From positions 49,956 to 113,955 of the forward strand of contig NZ_JBHRTA010000060.1 in assembly GCF_042646065.1 (NCBI RefSeq): a stretch of 64,000 bases of DNA, read 5' to 3'. The stretch comes from Parapedobacter deserti. GTDB lineage: Bacteria > Bacteroidota > Bacteroidia > Sphingobacteriales > Sphingobacteriaceae. Below, one piece after another: positions 44,751-53,619 of the stretch. Position numbers and translations under genes: made by a program. How positions within the stretch are numbered: the first letter of the stretch is position 1; each line of letters starts with the position of its first letter. Below the pieces are notes generated by a model. That model made no database searches and had not been told where the DNA came from. It worked only from the letters and a program-made list of their open reading frames with translations.

Positions 44751-46634
44751 ATGGTGCGCAGCGTTGTGTTTTTATTGTTTGCGGCGATTATGGCGGCCTG
44801 TTTAGGCTGCGATAATCGCAAGCAGCGTGCAATACCGGTAGCGGATTTTTTTGCTGCACCGGAGAGAACCAACTTCAGGATATCCCCTAATGGCAAGTAT
44901 ATCGCCTACTTAGGTATACACAGGGGTGAAAAGAATATCTATATTATCCATCCTGATGGCGGGAATGCAGAACAGCGAATCACTTCGGAAACGGAGGCGG
45001 GCATCCATAATTATTTCTGGGCTAATGACGACGAGTTGATTTTCACCAAGGAAAAACGGCATGACAGCGTTCAAGTGTTTGCAGTAAACCGTTCGAGTCT
45101 GGCAGTGCGGCATTTGATGCCACCTTCTGCGGTAAAGCTGCGTTGGATACCACCTGCAAGGGTTATAAACAACGGGTTTTTGATTTCGCTGAATGAGCGG
45201 GATTCTGCGGTGTTTGACGTATATCGACTTCGTACGGATGCTTGCAAAAAGGAACTGGTAGCGAAAAATCCCGGCAATATCATCAAATGGTTTGCGGATT
45301 TGGATGGGAATTTGCGCCTCGCGTTGGCCAGTGACAGCGTAAAGGAGACGATGCTGTACCGCGACAGCGAAAAGGACGCATTTACGCCGGTGATGAGCAA
45401 TAGTTTTAAAAACTCGATCATGCCCCTGGGATTCTCCGGCGAATCCAGGAGCCATATATTTGCGCTTTCCAATATTGACCGCGATAAACTCGCGCTGGTG
45501 GAAATTGATGTGAAAACCGGTAGGGAAGTCCGAGTGATTTATAGTCATCCCGACGTTGATGTCGATCATGGAGGGTATTCCAATGACCGCGGTGAAATGT
45601 CTTATGCGAGCTACAATACATGGAAGCAACAACGGTATTTCATTGATAAGCATACCGAACACGTTTACCGCGCAATCGGGCAAAAGCTGGAAGGGTATGA
45701 GATAAACATACTGGACCGCGATTCGGCACGCAACCGATTTATTGTACGATCGTATACCGATAAAGATCCCGGTGCTATTTATTACTACGATCTGTCAAAG
45801 GACCAGCTCGCCAAGTTGGCTGACAATGGTCCGGCGTTGAACAATTGCAAATTTGCGGAGATGAAACCCGTCAGCTTTCAATCGCGTGACGGTCTCCAGA
45901 TACAGGGTTATCTGACGATGCCCTTGAAATCAAAAGGCCGGAAGCCACCGGTGATTGTATACCCGCATAGTGGTCCAAGTGGCCGGAACAAGTGGGGTTT
46001 CAACCCTGAGGTACAGTTTTTTGCCAACCGTGGATTTGCGGTATTCCAGATCAATTACCGGGGGTCGACAGGATACGGCAAGGAATTCTGGACGGCAGGT
46101 TTCAAAGAATGGGGCGGGAAGATCCAGGAAGATATCACTGACGGAGTGCGCTGGTTGATTGGCGAGGGGCTCGTCGATTCGTCGCGTATCGGTATTTATG
46201 GTGCGGGCTTTGGCGGATACTCCGCATTGCATGGTGCATGTTTCAACTCAGAGCTTTACGCATGTGCGGCTTCCTATTCAGGTTTCACCAACCTGTTTAC
46301 GTACCTCAAAGAGATTCCTCCGCACCTCAAGCCATACTTGCAGATGTACTACGAGATCATTGGGAATCCTGAAAAGGAATCTGACCTGATAAAAGCCATG
46401 TCGCCCGTCTTCCACACCGATAACATCAGGATACCCGTCTTCATTGCGCAGGGCGGAAAGGATAGTTGGAGCGCCGTCAATGAGACCAACCAGTTTGTTC
46501 AGAAGCTCAAGAAGCGGAAGATTCCCATTACTTATATCCTGCGGGAGGAGGAGGGTCGATATTTCCGCGACGAGGAAAACAGAATTCAATTTTACACGGA
46601 GTTAGGTGCGTTTTTTGATAAGTACCTAAAATGA
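44751..46634 (+). CDS. S9-family peptidase-like lipoprotein lacking catalytic Ser and His (pseudoenzyme)
   Basis: A 627-residue protein with a lipoprotein signal (FAAIMAACLGC), a beta-propeller (about 35-370, FRISPNGKYIAYLG) and a prolyl-oligopeptidase domain (about 385-627). The nucleophile motif, normally G-x-S-x-G-G, reads GAGFGG: Ser is replaced by Gly486 (codon GGC). The catalytic His, normally in an EGHGF-like motif, is Arg603 (EEGRYF). Asp571 remains (GGKDSW). The fold-defining sequence is otherwise well kept, which argues for selection on a non-catalytic role. Its stop overlaps the start of a sensor kinase by 4 nt, so it may be the lipid-anchored ligand-binding partner of that kinase. 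ATG at 44751 fits the signal peptide. Confidence 0.9.
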   Translation: MVRSVVFLLFAAIMAACLGCDNRKQRAIPVADFFAAPERTNFRISPNGKYIAYLGIHRGEKNIYIIHPDGGNAEQRITSETEAGIHNYFWANDDELIFTKEKRHDSVQVFAVNRSSLAVRHLMPPSAVKLRWIPPARVINNGFLISLNERDSAVFDVYRLRTDACKKELVAKNPGNIIKWFADLDGNLRLALASDSVKETMLYRDSEKDAFTPVMSNSFKNSIMPLGFSGESRSHIFALSNIDRDKLALVEIDVKTGREVRVIYSHPDVDVDHGGYSNDRGEMSYASYNTWKQQRYFIDKHTEHVYRAIGQKLEGYEINILDRDSARNRFIVRSYTDKDPGAIYYYDLSKDQLAKLADNGPALNNCKFAEMKPVSFQSRDGLQIQGYLTMPLKSKGRKPPVIVYPHSGPSGRNKWGFNPEVQFFANRGFAVFQINYRGSTGYGKEFWTAGFKEWGGKIQEDITDGVRWLIGEGLVDSSRIGIYGAGFGGYSALHGACFNSELYACAASYSGFTNLFTYLKEIPPHLKPYLQMYYEIIGNPEKESDLIKAMSPVFHTDNIRIPVFIAQGGKDSWSAVNETNQFVQKLKKRKIPITYILREEEGRYFRDEENRIQFYTELGAFFDKYLK

Positions 46635-48298
46635 CGCACCAACGCAATACGTTTCGTGTTACCTATGTATTGGTTGGCGCTTTTATTGTCGTAGTGGTCG
46701 CTTCGTTTGTGCTGGCCACGATCCTCGCCAGGGATCTGACTGTCACCTATGTCGAAAATGAATTTGCGTCGAGGAAGGTGGAGGTGATGGAATACAATAT
46801 CAGCCCATTCAACGATTTCTTCCATAATCGAATTCCGGAAATCTCGTTTTATCAAGGGTATTTAGATTCTGCCGGCGTTGCAGTATATGCCGAAAATGTA
46901 TTGAAAACCTATCCATTTGTCGATCGGATCACCTTTTATGATGTCGCGCTGAGCAACAACGAGCACATTGACTATGGGGTTTCAGCCAATAACCTCGTGG
47001 TATATCCCAAAGGTGTCTATCAATTCAGGGCGCACGATGAAAACGATGGCTTACCGGATACTGCGATGCGGAACGGGCAACTTCCCCTTTCTTTATCCGA
47101 CGATTTTAACAACATGGCTGTTAAATTCGCTGCCTTTATCGAGCGTGTGGACACCACTAAAGCGCTGCAGGACGATGATATCTTCAAGGTATTCTATACC
47201 GTCACTCCTGGAAAGATATCTTATATGAATATTCCCCGAAGAGATGATTTAAAAACTTATAAAGAGCTGATGTCCAGACGTCAGGTGCACGATGCGGTTT
47301 ATGAGCAGGATATCATCACGTTTTTCATTGATCCCAACAAACTGTCGCTGACGAATACCATCCCCGAGCTGTATCAGCGAATTGAGATTCAGCCACTGGT
47401 TTACGAATCCATCGACACAGATCCGGATTTATTAACCACCGAGACGCCGTTGCCAGGAGCTTTGGCAGACTATAAAATCTATTTCAGTTCAGACCGTTCA
47501 TTTCTTCGGTCGGAAATCAACAGGCGGTTCCTGCCGGTCATGGCTGGCGTATTGGGGATTTATCTCCTGCTGGCCATCATCGCCTACCTGATTTACCGTA
47601 ACCTGTATGTAAACAAGCGCATGTTTAAGTTGCAGTATGATTTTATTAATAACCTATCGCATGAATTCAAAACGCCGGTGAGCGTAATCAAGATTGCCGG
47701 TAATAACATTTACAGCGCTAAGCACCTTTCAGACAAGGAGCGGATGCACTACGGCAAAATACTGGACGAAGAGGCTGATAAGCTGAATAACCTGATGAAT
47801 ACCTTGCTTTCGTTTACCCAGATTGAAAATAAGTCGATAAAGATAAAAAGGGAAGAGGTCGACTTACATGAGTTTTGTGATAAAGTGCTGGCAGCTTCCA
47901 AAATCAAGTACAAAGACTTGGATATCCGATGTAAGGTGAGTGCAAAAAGGACCCTGCACATTGACCCGGTACTGTTGGGTAGTATTTTTCAGAACCTGAT
48001 TGACAACGCATACAAGTATTCCAAGCCCGATAATAAGGTGTTGGATATAGCAGTGACCCAAACCAAAAGGCAGGTGAACCTACGGTTTGCGGACAAAGGT
48101 ATCGGTATCGCAAAAAAGGAATTGGTGCATATTTTCAAGAAGTTTTACCGCGTGCAGAACCAATATAACCAACAGGGCAGTGTCGGACTCGGTCTTGCAT
48201 TTTGCAAGGAATTGGTCAATATCATGGGGGGCGATATACGTGTGGAGAGTGAATTGGGAAAGGGTACAACATTCTACATCGCTTTTCCGTTGGATTAA
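46631..48298 (+). CDS. Membrane sensor histidine kinase coupled to the S9-like lipoprotein
   Basis: A 555-residue kinase: membrane segment about 10-32, a periplasmic domain of about 270 residues with no family I recognise, a second membrane segment (about 304-325), no HAMP domain, HisKA with His344 in LSHEFKTPVSV, and HATPase_c (NLIDNAYKYS, FADKGIGI, GLGLAFCKELV). The 4-nt ATGA overlap with the preceding gene indicates translational coupling. The OmpR-type regulator follows 77 nt downstream. The signal is unknown. Confidence 0.95.
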   Translation: MTHQRNTFRVTYVLVGAFIVVVVASFVLATILARDLTVTYVENEFASRKVEVMEYNISPFNDFFHNRIPEISFYQGYLDSAGVAVYAENVLKTYPFVDRITFYDVALSNNEHIDYGVSANNLVVYPKGVYQFRAHDENDGLPDTAMRNGQLPLSLSDDFNNMAVKFAAFIERVDTTKALQDDDIFKVFYTVTPGKISYMNIPRRDDLKTYKELMSRRQVHDAVYEQDIITFFIDPNKLSLTNTIPELYQRIEIQPLVYESIDTDPDLLTTETPLPGALADYKIYFSSDRSFLRSEINRRFLPVMAGVLGIYLLLAIIAYLIYRNLYVNKRMFKLQYDFINNLSHEFKTPVSVIKIAGNNIYSAKHLSDKERMHYGKILDEEADKLNNLMNTLLSFTQIENKSIKIKREEVDLHEFCDKVLAASKIKYKDLDIRCKVSAKRTLHIDPVLLGSIFQNLIDNAYKYSKPDNKVLDIAVTQTKRQVNLRFADKGIGIAKKELVHIFKKFYRVQNQYNQQGSVGLGLAFCKELVNIMGGDIRVESELGKGTTFYIAFPLD

Positions 48299-48375
48299 TT
48301 AACTTGTTCGCAGCGCTTTAATTTTTGACTTTGGATTGTTACTTTTAACTTCGTATCAGTAATTGTATTTAAGAT

Positions 48376-49068
48376 ATGTACAAAAACATAAGAATAGCGG
48401 TGATCGAGGACGATGAAAACTTACGTTTTCTGGTAGCTCACCGGCTGGAGTCTGAAAATTATCAGGTTGTGCAGACGGGCGACGGCAATGAAGCGGAGAA
48501 GCTGATATTAGAACAGAAGCCCGAGATTGTTTTGCTTGATTGGATGCTACCGGGCAAGCAGGGGTCTGAGATTTGCGCAAACCTACGCCACCAGGGATTC
48601 TCCAACCTTATTATCATGATGACGGCCAAATCCCAAGATGTGGACAAGATCGACGCCTACAGTTTTGGGGTATCGGACTACATCACAAAGCCGTTCAGCA
48701 TGGATGTACTGGTTGCCATGATTGAAAACAAGGTAAAGTATTTTATCGGCAATCAGGGGGTGGAACAGTATACGTTTGGCGACACGGAACACCATCCTAA
48801 TATCCATTCATTGGTGCGTAATGGAAGGAAAATCGAACTGACCATATTAGAAAACCGCATTCTGCTTTATTTCTTGCAAAACATAGGCCGTGTCATCAGC
48901 AGGGACGAGCTTATGCAGGTGGTCTGGGGCTACAGTTCTAATGTGAATACCCGAACTTTGGACATGCATATCGTACGCCTGCGGAAAAAAATCGAGCTGA
49001 ATGCTGATAAACCGGCTTACTTACAGACGGTGAGGGGGATGGGCTATAAGTTTGTGGATAACCCGTAA
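48376..49068 (+). CDS. OmpR/PhoB-type response regulator
   Basis: A 230-residue transcription regulator. The receiver domain has the acidic pair EDDE near the N-terminus, phosphoacceptor Asp55 in VLLDWMLPG, and a conserved Lys in YITKPFS. The C-terminal winged helix is of OmpR type (ENRILLYFLQNIGRVISRDEL, VNTRTLDMHIVRLRKKI, LQTVRGMGYKFV). It is the evident partner of the kinase at 46631. Its targets are unknown. The greA leader terminator lies 47 nt after its stop and may also end this transcript. Confidence 0.95.
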   Translation: MYKNIRIAVIEDDENLRFLVAHRLESENYQVVQTGDGNEAEKLILEQKPEIVLLDWMLPGKQGSEICANLRHQGFSNLIIMMTAKSQDVDKIDAYSFGVSDYITKPFSMDVLVAMIENKVKYFIGNQGVEQYTFGDTEHHPNIHSLVRNGRKIELTILENRILLYFLQNIGRVISRDELMQVVWGYSSNVNTRTLDMHIVRLRKKIELNADKPAYLQTVRGMGYKFVDNP

Positions 49069-49075
49069 TTCTTTT

Positions 49076-49106
49076 TTTGTTTATTCAAAAAGATTTCCTA
49101 TCTTCG
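49076..49106 (+). promoter_or_regulatory. greA promoter
   Basis: TTTG at 49076-49079, a 19-nt spacer and TATCTTCG at 49099-49106 (one mismatch to TAnnTTTG). Transcription would start near 49113, almost exactly at the first base of the following terminator hairpin. Confidence 0.7.
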
Positions 49107-49114
49107 TCCAAATG

Positions 49115-49160
49115 AGCAAGGCCATACCGCTTAGGACGGTATGGTCTTGCTTCTTTTTTT
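49115..49160 (+). terminator. Strong terminator at the 5' end of the greA leader
   Basis: AGCAAG, a one-base bulge and CCATACCG (49115-49129) pair with CGGTATGG, a bulge and CTTGCT (49137-49151), and a nine-base T-rich run follows. It lies between the greA promoter and the greA start, so most greA transcripts should end after about 45 nt unless read through. It could equally end transcripts from the upstream regulator gene. Confidence 0.85.
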
Positions 49161-49185
49161 GACTTTTATTTTTAATTGAATAATT

Positions 49186-49659
49186 ATGGCAGAAGTAACG
49201 TATTACAGCAAAGAGGGATTGGAGAAACTCAAGGAAGAGTTGCATTACCTTAAGACGGAGGGTAGGGCAAAGATTGCCAAGGCAATTGCGGAAGCACGCG
49301 ACAAAGGCGATTTATCCGAAAACGCGGAGTACGATGCGGCGAAGGAAGCACAGGGCTTACATGAAGCAAAAATTGCAAAACTGGAAGAAACGCTGGCCAA
49401 TGCACGCATCATTGACGAATCGACACTGGACACATCCAAAGTGTTGGCCCTGTCTATCGTCAAGCTAAAAAACGTGAAGAACGGCGCCGTGATGACCTAC
49501 CAGTTGGTGTCTGAGACGGAAGCCGACCTAAAGGCAGGTAAGATATCGGTCAAGTCGCCTATAGCCCAAGGTTTGTTGGGTAAATCTGTCGGTGACAAGG
49601 CCCAGATCCAAGTTCCTGCCGGCCAGGTCGAGCTGGAAATCTTGGATATCTCCAGATAA
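49186..49659 (+). CDS. greA: Transcription elongation factor GreA
   Basis: GreA enters the RNA polymerase secondary channel and triggers cleavage of backtracked transcripts. The 157 residues are full length: N-terminal coiled coil with the acidic tip (ARDKGDLSENAEYDAAKEAQG, carrying the catalytic Asp and Glu) and a C-terminal FKBP-like domain (SPIAQGLLGKSVGDKAQIQVP). The start lies just downstream of a terminator hairpin that follows its promoter, a layout that E. coli greA also has. Confidence 0.97.
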   Translation: MAEVTYYSKEGLEKLKEELHYLKTEGRAKIAKAIAEARDKGDLSENAEYDAAKEAQGLHEAKIAKLEETLANARIIDESTLDTSKVLALSIVKLKNVKNGAVMTYQLVSETEADLKAGKISVKSPIAQGLLGKSVGDKAQIQVPAGQVELEILDISR

Positions 49660-49722
49660 AAAAAGAGTGACGGTTATGTGCGGGTCTGCCATAACCGCAC
49701 ATCGACTACCACTAAGTAATTG

Positions 49723-49753
49723 ACGGTTGTTTCCTGAAGGCAGCCGTTTTTTT
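49723..49753 (+). terminator. Intrinsic terminator after greA
   Basis: ACGGTTG (49723-49729) pairs with CAGCCGT (49741-49747, one G-U), followed by seven T in total. It closes the greA unit 64 nt after the stop. Confidence 0.75.
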
Positions 49754-49787
49754 GTGTTAAGGTTACACGCACTTATCAATTCACTGA

Positions 49788-49818
49788 TTGCGAGACCGGA
49801 TGATTTTGGTTACATTTG
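49788..49818 (+). promoter_or_regulatory. Promoter of the HIT gene
   Basis: TTG at 49788-49790, a 20-nt spacer and TACATTTG at 49811-49818 match the consensus. The ATG lies 24 nt downstream of the -7 box. Confidence 0.8.
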
Positions 49819-49842
49819 CACATAACAAGTTGCAGAAGACAA

Positions 49843-50256
49843 ATGCCAACCATATTTTCAAAAATTGTTACCGGCGAGATTCAGGCCTATAAAGTGGCCG
49901 AAAGTAATGATTATCTCGCTTTTTTGGATATTAATCCATTGGCCAAAGGGCACGTATTGGTCATCCCGAAGCAGGAGACAGACTACCTATTTGACATCGA
50001 GGACGACGAGTACATGGGACTTTGGGTATTTGCTAAAATCGTTGCTCAGGGAATTAAAAACGTATACCCCTGCGAACGGATTGGGGTAGCCGTTATCGGA
50101 TTGGAGGTAGCTCATGCCCATATCCACCTGATACCCATCAATGGTGTTGAAGATATCAATTTCAGCCGGCCAAAGCTGACGTTTAGCGCTGAAGAGTTTG
50201 CTGAGAGCGCCGAGGCTATCAAAAATTCAATTTTGGCAATTACCAATAAAACATAG
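49843..50256 (+). CDS. HIT family hydrolase
   Basis: A 137-residue HIT-domain protein of the HINT/HinT type that hydrolyses AMP conjugates. The catalytic histidine triad is HAHIHLIPIN, and the N-terminal TIFSKIVTGEIQAYKV and FLDINPLAKGHVLVIPK are typical. ATG at 49843 gives the usual start MPTIFSKI; a start 27 nt upstream would lie inside the expected leader. It has its own promoter and follows the greA terminator. Confidence 0.95.
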   Translation: MPTIFSKIVTGEIQAYKVAESNDYLAFLDINPLAKGHVLVIPKQETDYLFDIEDDEYMGLWVFAKIVAQGIKNVYPCERIGVAVIGLEVAHAHIHLIPINGVEDINFSRPKLTFSAEEFAESAEAIKNSILAITNKT

Positions 50257-50354
50257 CTCATTGCCGTATCCTTCTGTTACATTCCAGCATTTTCAACCCC
50301 CGGGAATAGACGCTATGCGATTCATTATATATTCGTATTTTTGTAACTGATACT

Positions 50355-51008
50355 ATGCAAGAGTTCTGGGAGTCGTTTTCGCAATTGCTGGATGCCGAAG
50401 CATTGATACAGTCGGGAGGTTTCTATCTGGTGTTGTTCATCGTGTTTGCGGAAACAGGGCTGTTTTTTGGATTTTTTTTACCAGGAGATTATTTGCTTTT
50501 TTTAGCGGGCCTGTTTTGTGCCTCGGGACTGCTGAATGTGGACATCACGACACTGTGTCTGGGGATTTTTGCTGCTGGGGTACTAGGCAATTTTACAGGA
50601 TATTGGTTTGGTTGGCGTACTGGCCCGATGTTGTTTAAACGTAAGGATAGCTGGTTGTTCAAACGGCGTTATGTGGTTATGGCAGAGGAGTTTTATCACA
50701 AATACGGAGGCCCGGCTTTAATTATCGGCCGTTTTGTGCCGATAATCCGTACTTTTGCGCCGATATTGGCGGGAGTTGTGCGGCTGAACTTTCGGAAGTT
50801 TGTGCTGTATAATCTTTCAGGCGCGGCCGTATGGGTATCGCTGCTGACATTATCTGGTTTTTTTTTAGGGCGTGAGTTCCCGCAGATCATCCACTATATC
50901 GAATACATCATTATCGGTTTCGTGGTCATCTCGTTTATGCCGATACTGATCGCATTAATACGGCGGAAGATTCGTTTAGACAAAAAGCAGGCCAACGCAA
51001 AGAATTAA
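50355..51008 (+). CDS. DedA family membrane protein
   Basis: A 217-residue DedA/SNARE-associated protein, a family implicated in phospholipid (including undecaprenyl phosphate) transport across the membrane. Family motifs are FFLPGDYLLFLAGLF, GNFTGYWFGWRTG, the central GGPALIIGRFVPIIRTFAPILAG with essential Arg residues, and NLSGAAVWVS. TATTTTTG at 50336-50343 is a perfect -7 box only 11 nt before the ATG, so the mRNA may be almost leaderless. Confidence 0.93.
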   Translation: MQEFWESFSQLLDAEALIQSGGFYLVLFIVFAETGLFFGFFLPGDYLLFLAGLFCASGLLNVDITTLCLGIFAAGVLGNFTGYWFGWRTGPMLFKRKDSWLFKRRYVVMAEEFYHKYGGPALIIGRFVPIIRTFAPILAGVVRLNFRKFVLYNLSGAAVWVSLLTLSGFFLGREFPQIIHYIEYIIIGFVVISFMPILIALIRRKIRLDKKQANAKN

Positions 51009-51029
51009 TATATTATAAGTTTATTCATA

Positions 51030-51581
51030 ATGAGTATATCACACCCCTGGCACGAAGTATCTCCTGGCGATGACGTTCCGTCGTCGGTCAATGCGATCAT
51101 TGAAATTCCAAAAGGCTCTAAGGCGAAGTATGAAATCGACAAACAAAGCGGTTTGATCAAGCTTGACCGCGTGTTATTTTCATCGGTGATGTACCCAGCA
51201 AATTATGGCTTCATACCCAAGACCTATTGTGACGACAAGGACCCGCTGGATATCCTGGTGCTTTGCTCGGTAGACGTGTATCCGATGAGCATCATCGAGG
51301 CCAAAGTTATCGGCGTGATGCACATGATCGACAATGGAGAGCAAGACGATAAAATTATCGCGGTGGCAAAGAACGATATGTCGGTCAATTACATAAACGA
51401 TTTGTCTGAATTGCCCCCGCATACGATGAAAGAAATCGTCCGCTTTTTCCAAGATTACAAGGCGCTGGAACGCAAAAACGTGACGATAGAGCGCCTTTTT
51501 GGTCGTTCGTATGCTTATCAGGTGATCCAGGACAGCATCGAACTGTACCAAAAGGAGTTTGCTAACCAAGAAATAACTTAA
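51030..51581 (+). CDS. ppa: Inorganic pyrophosphatase
   Basis: A family I soluble pyrophosphatase that pulls biosynthetic reactions forward. The 183 residues contain the signature KAKYEIDKQSGLIKLDRVL, the active-site Tyr region YPANYGFIPKTY and the metal-binding DDKDPLDILVLC. The gene starts 21 nt after dedA and its TAA overlaps the next ATG by one base, so it is co-transcribed with both neighbours. Confidence 0.97.
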   Translation: MSISHPWHEVSPGDDVPSSVNAIIEIPKGSKAKYEIDKQSGLIKLDRVLFSSVMYPANYGFIPKTYCDDKDPLDILVLCSVDVYPMSIIEAKVIGVMHMIDNGEQDDKIIAVAKNDMSVNYINDLSELPPHTMKEIVRFFQDYKALERKNVTIERLFGRSYAYQVIQDSIELYQKEFANQEIT

Positions 51582-52894
51582 TGGCCTGGGAGATTTTCTG
51601 GACATTATTTCTCGTATTCACCAACGGTTTTTTTGTGGCGGCTGAATTTGCGATTGTCAAAGTAAGGGCTTCGCAAATAGAACTTAAGCTAAAAACCGGC
51701 AGCCAGGTTGCGCTGGTTGCTAAGCATATCACAAACCATTTAGCTGGGTACCTCGCGGCGACCCAGCTGGGCATCACCATCTCGTCCCTCGGCTTAGGCT
51801 GGATGGGGGGAACCGTGATGACCGCTTTGATAACCGATTTATTCAGCTGGTTCAATGTGGAGCTTACCGGTACATTGGCGATAACGCTCGGATATGTAAT
51901 TGCGTTCAGTATCATCACAGTGTTACATATTGTCTTCGGTGAGTTGGCTCCCAAATCGATAGCTATCCAACGCCCTGTATCTACCACGATGAGCATTGCA
52001 TTACCTCTCCGGTTTTTTTATGTGGTGTTCAAACCCATTATATGGGTATTGAACGGGTTTGCCAATCTTATTCTCCGGTTGATGGGTTTTGAAACCAATG
52101 TAGGTGAAGCGCATCACTCGTCTGAGGAGCTGCAATACCTGCTCGATCAAGGTAGAGAAAGCGGGGCACTCAATATGGCAGAGCATGAACTGATCAAGAA
52201 TGTGTTCGATTTCAACGAGCGGATCGTTAAGAATATCATGGTGCCTCGCAACAAGATCTCTGCGGTGGAGATGAACTGTCCGGTGGATGCTTTCATTGAC
52301 GTGATTACAAAAGAAGGGTATTCCCGGATACCGATTTATGATGACAATATCGACAGCATCATCGGAATTGTACATACCAAAGACATTCTGCCGATTGTCG
52401 CTACGGGGAGGGAACTGGCGCTGAAGAACATTATCCGTAAACCTTACTTCATTCCGGAAACTAAAAAGATAAGCGAATTGATGGCTGAGTTTCAACAGAA
52501 ACGAATTCAGATTGCCATTGTGCTTGATGAATTTGGTGGTACGGCGGGAATGGTCACCTTGGAGGATATCGTGGAAGAATTGGTTGGCGAGATACAGGAT
52601 GAATACGATGAGGAGATTCCGGTGGTAGAAAAAATATCCGACACGGAGTATATGGTAGATGCCAGCGCCAACGTGCATGATGTCAATGAATTGCTGCCCG
52701 TCGAATTACCGGAAAGCAATGATTATGACACGATATCCGGCTTAGTGAGCGATTTGTTTGATAAAATACCGGACGTAGGCGAGCGCAAGGAGTTTCATGG
52801 GTATAATTTCATTATCATGAAAAAAACCCAGCAGAATATAGAATTTGTGAAGTTGGAGCTTGTCAGAACATCGGAAGGCGAGGAAACCGCTTAA
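51581..52894 (+). CDS. CNNM/CorC-type transporter (DUF21-CBS-CorC_HlyC)
   Basis: A 437-residue membrane protein often labelled hemolysin: DUF21 transmembrane domain (about 1-190), two CBS domains (about 205-330, with NIMVPRNKISAVEMN and IPIYDDNIDSIIGIVHTKD) and a C-terminal CorC_HlyC domain. The linker FGGTAGMVTLEDIVEELVGEI is well conserved. Related proteins export magnesium or cobalt. It overlaps ppa by one base; rsmE follows 11 nt downstream. Confidence 0.94.
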   Translation: MAWEIFWTLFLVFTNGFFVAAEFAIVKVRASQIELKLKTGSQVALVAKHITNHLAGYLAATQLGITISSLGLGWMGGTVMTALITDLFSWFNVELTGTLAITLGYVIAFSIITVLHIVFGELAPKSIAIQRPVSTTMSIALPLRFFYVVFKPIIWVLNGFANLILRLMGFETNVGEAHHSSEELQYLLDQGRESGALNMAEHELIKNVFDFNERIVKNIMVPRNKISAVEMNCPVDAFIDVITKEGYSRIPIYDDNIDSIIGIVHTKDILPIVATGRELALKNIIRKPYFIPETKKISELMAEFQQKRIQIAIVLDEFGGTAGMVTLEDIVEELVGEIQDEYDEEIPVVEKISDTEYMVDASANVHDVNELLPVELPESNDYDTISGLVSDLFDKIPDVGERKEFHGYNFIIMKKTQQNIEFVKLELVRTSEGEETA

Positions 52895-52905
52895 CTATTT
52901 CGGTT

Positions 52906-53619
52906 GTGCAACTGTTTTATACCCCTGATATCGCCCCGCACCAACAGTCTTTCGTGCTGAGTGAGGAAGAGAGTAAGCATGCCATCCGCGTATTGCGCAT
53001 GGGGGCAGGGCAGCGCGTCCAGCTTGTGGATGGCAGGGGAGGGCTGTACACGGCGGCCATTGTCGACGACCATCCGAAAAGGGCGGTGCTCGAAATTCTC
53101 AAAGCGGAAACCGGGCGCGGTAAGCGACCCTATTACCTGCATATCGCGATTGCACCCACCAAGCATGTGGAACGGGTTGAGTGGTTTCTCGAAAAGGCGA
53201 CCGAAGTTGGCATAGACGAGGTTACTCCCATCATCTGTGAACATTCCGAGCGGAAGGAAGTGAAAACAGAACGGTTGAAGAAGGTGATGGTTGCAGCCAT
53301 GAAACAGTCATTGAAGGCCTACCTTCCCCGGTTGAACGAACCACTTGGTCTTGGGGCATTACTTGAGCATGAACGGCAAGGTCAGCGGTTTATTGCCCAT
53401 TGTGCGGACGGTGACAAGGAGTACGTCAGTGAAATGATTGTCCCCGGAGGCCGTTATACCATACTTATTGGACCCGAAGGTGATTTCAGCGGCGCTGAAA
53501 TCGAGGCTTCGCTTCGTGCGGGTTTTCTTCCCATTACGTTGGGCCACGCGCGTTTGCGTACGGAAACAGCGGCGCTGGTGGGTTGCCTGGAAGCCGCTAT
53601 TGCTAACCGTCGTTATTGA
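52906..53619 (+). CDS. rsmE: 16S rRNA (uracil1498-N3)-methyltransferase RsmE
   Basis: A SPOUT methyltransferase of the small ribosomal subunit. The 237 residues show the PUA-like start (QLFYTPDIAPHQQSFVLSEE, HAIRVLRMGAGQ) and the knot motifs EKATEVGIDEVTPI, LIGPEGDFSGAEIEA and LGHARLRTETAALVG. The start is GTG at 52906. Its 3' end overlaps that of the convergent DUF3299 gene by 7 nt. Confidence 0.96.
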   Translation: MQLFYTPDIAPHQQSFVLSEEESKHAIRVLRMGAGQRVQLVDGRGGLYTAAIVDDHPKRAVLEILKAETGRGKRPYYLHIAIAPTKHVERVEWFLEKATEVGIDEVTPIICEHSERKEVKTERLKKVMVAAMKQSLKAYLPRLNEPLGLGALLEHERQGQRFIAHCADGDKEYVSEMIVPGGRYTILIGPEGDFSGAEIEASLRAGFLPITLGHARLRTETAALVGCLEAAIANRRY

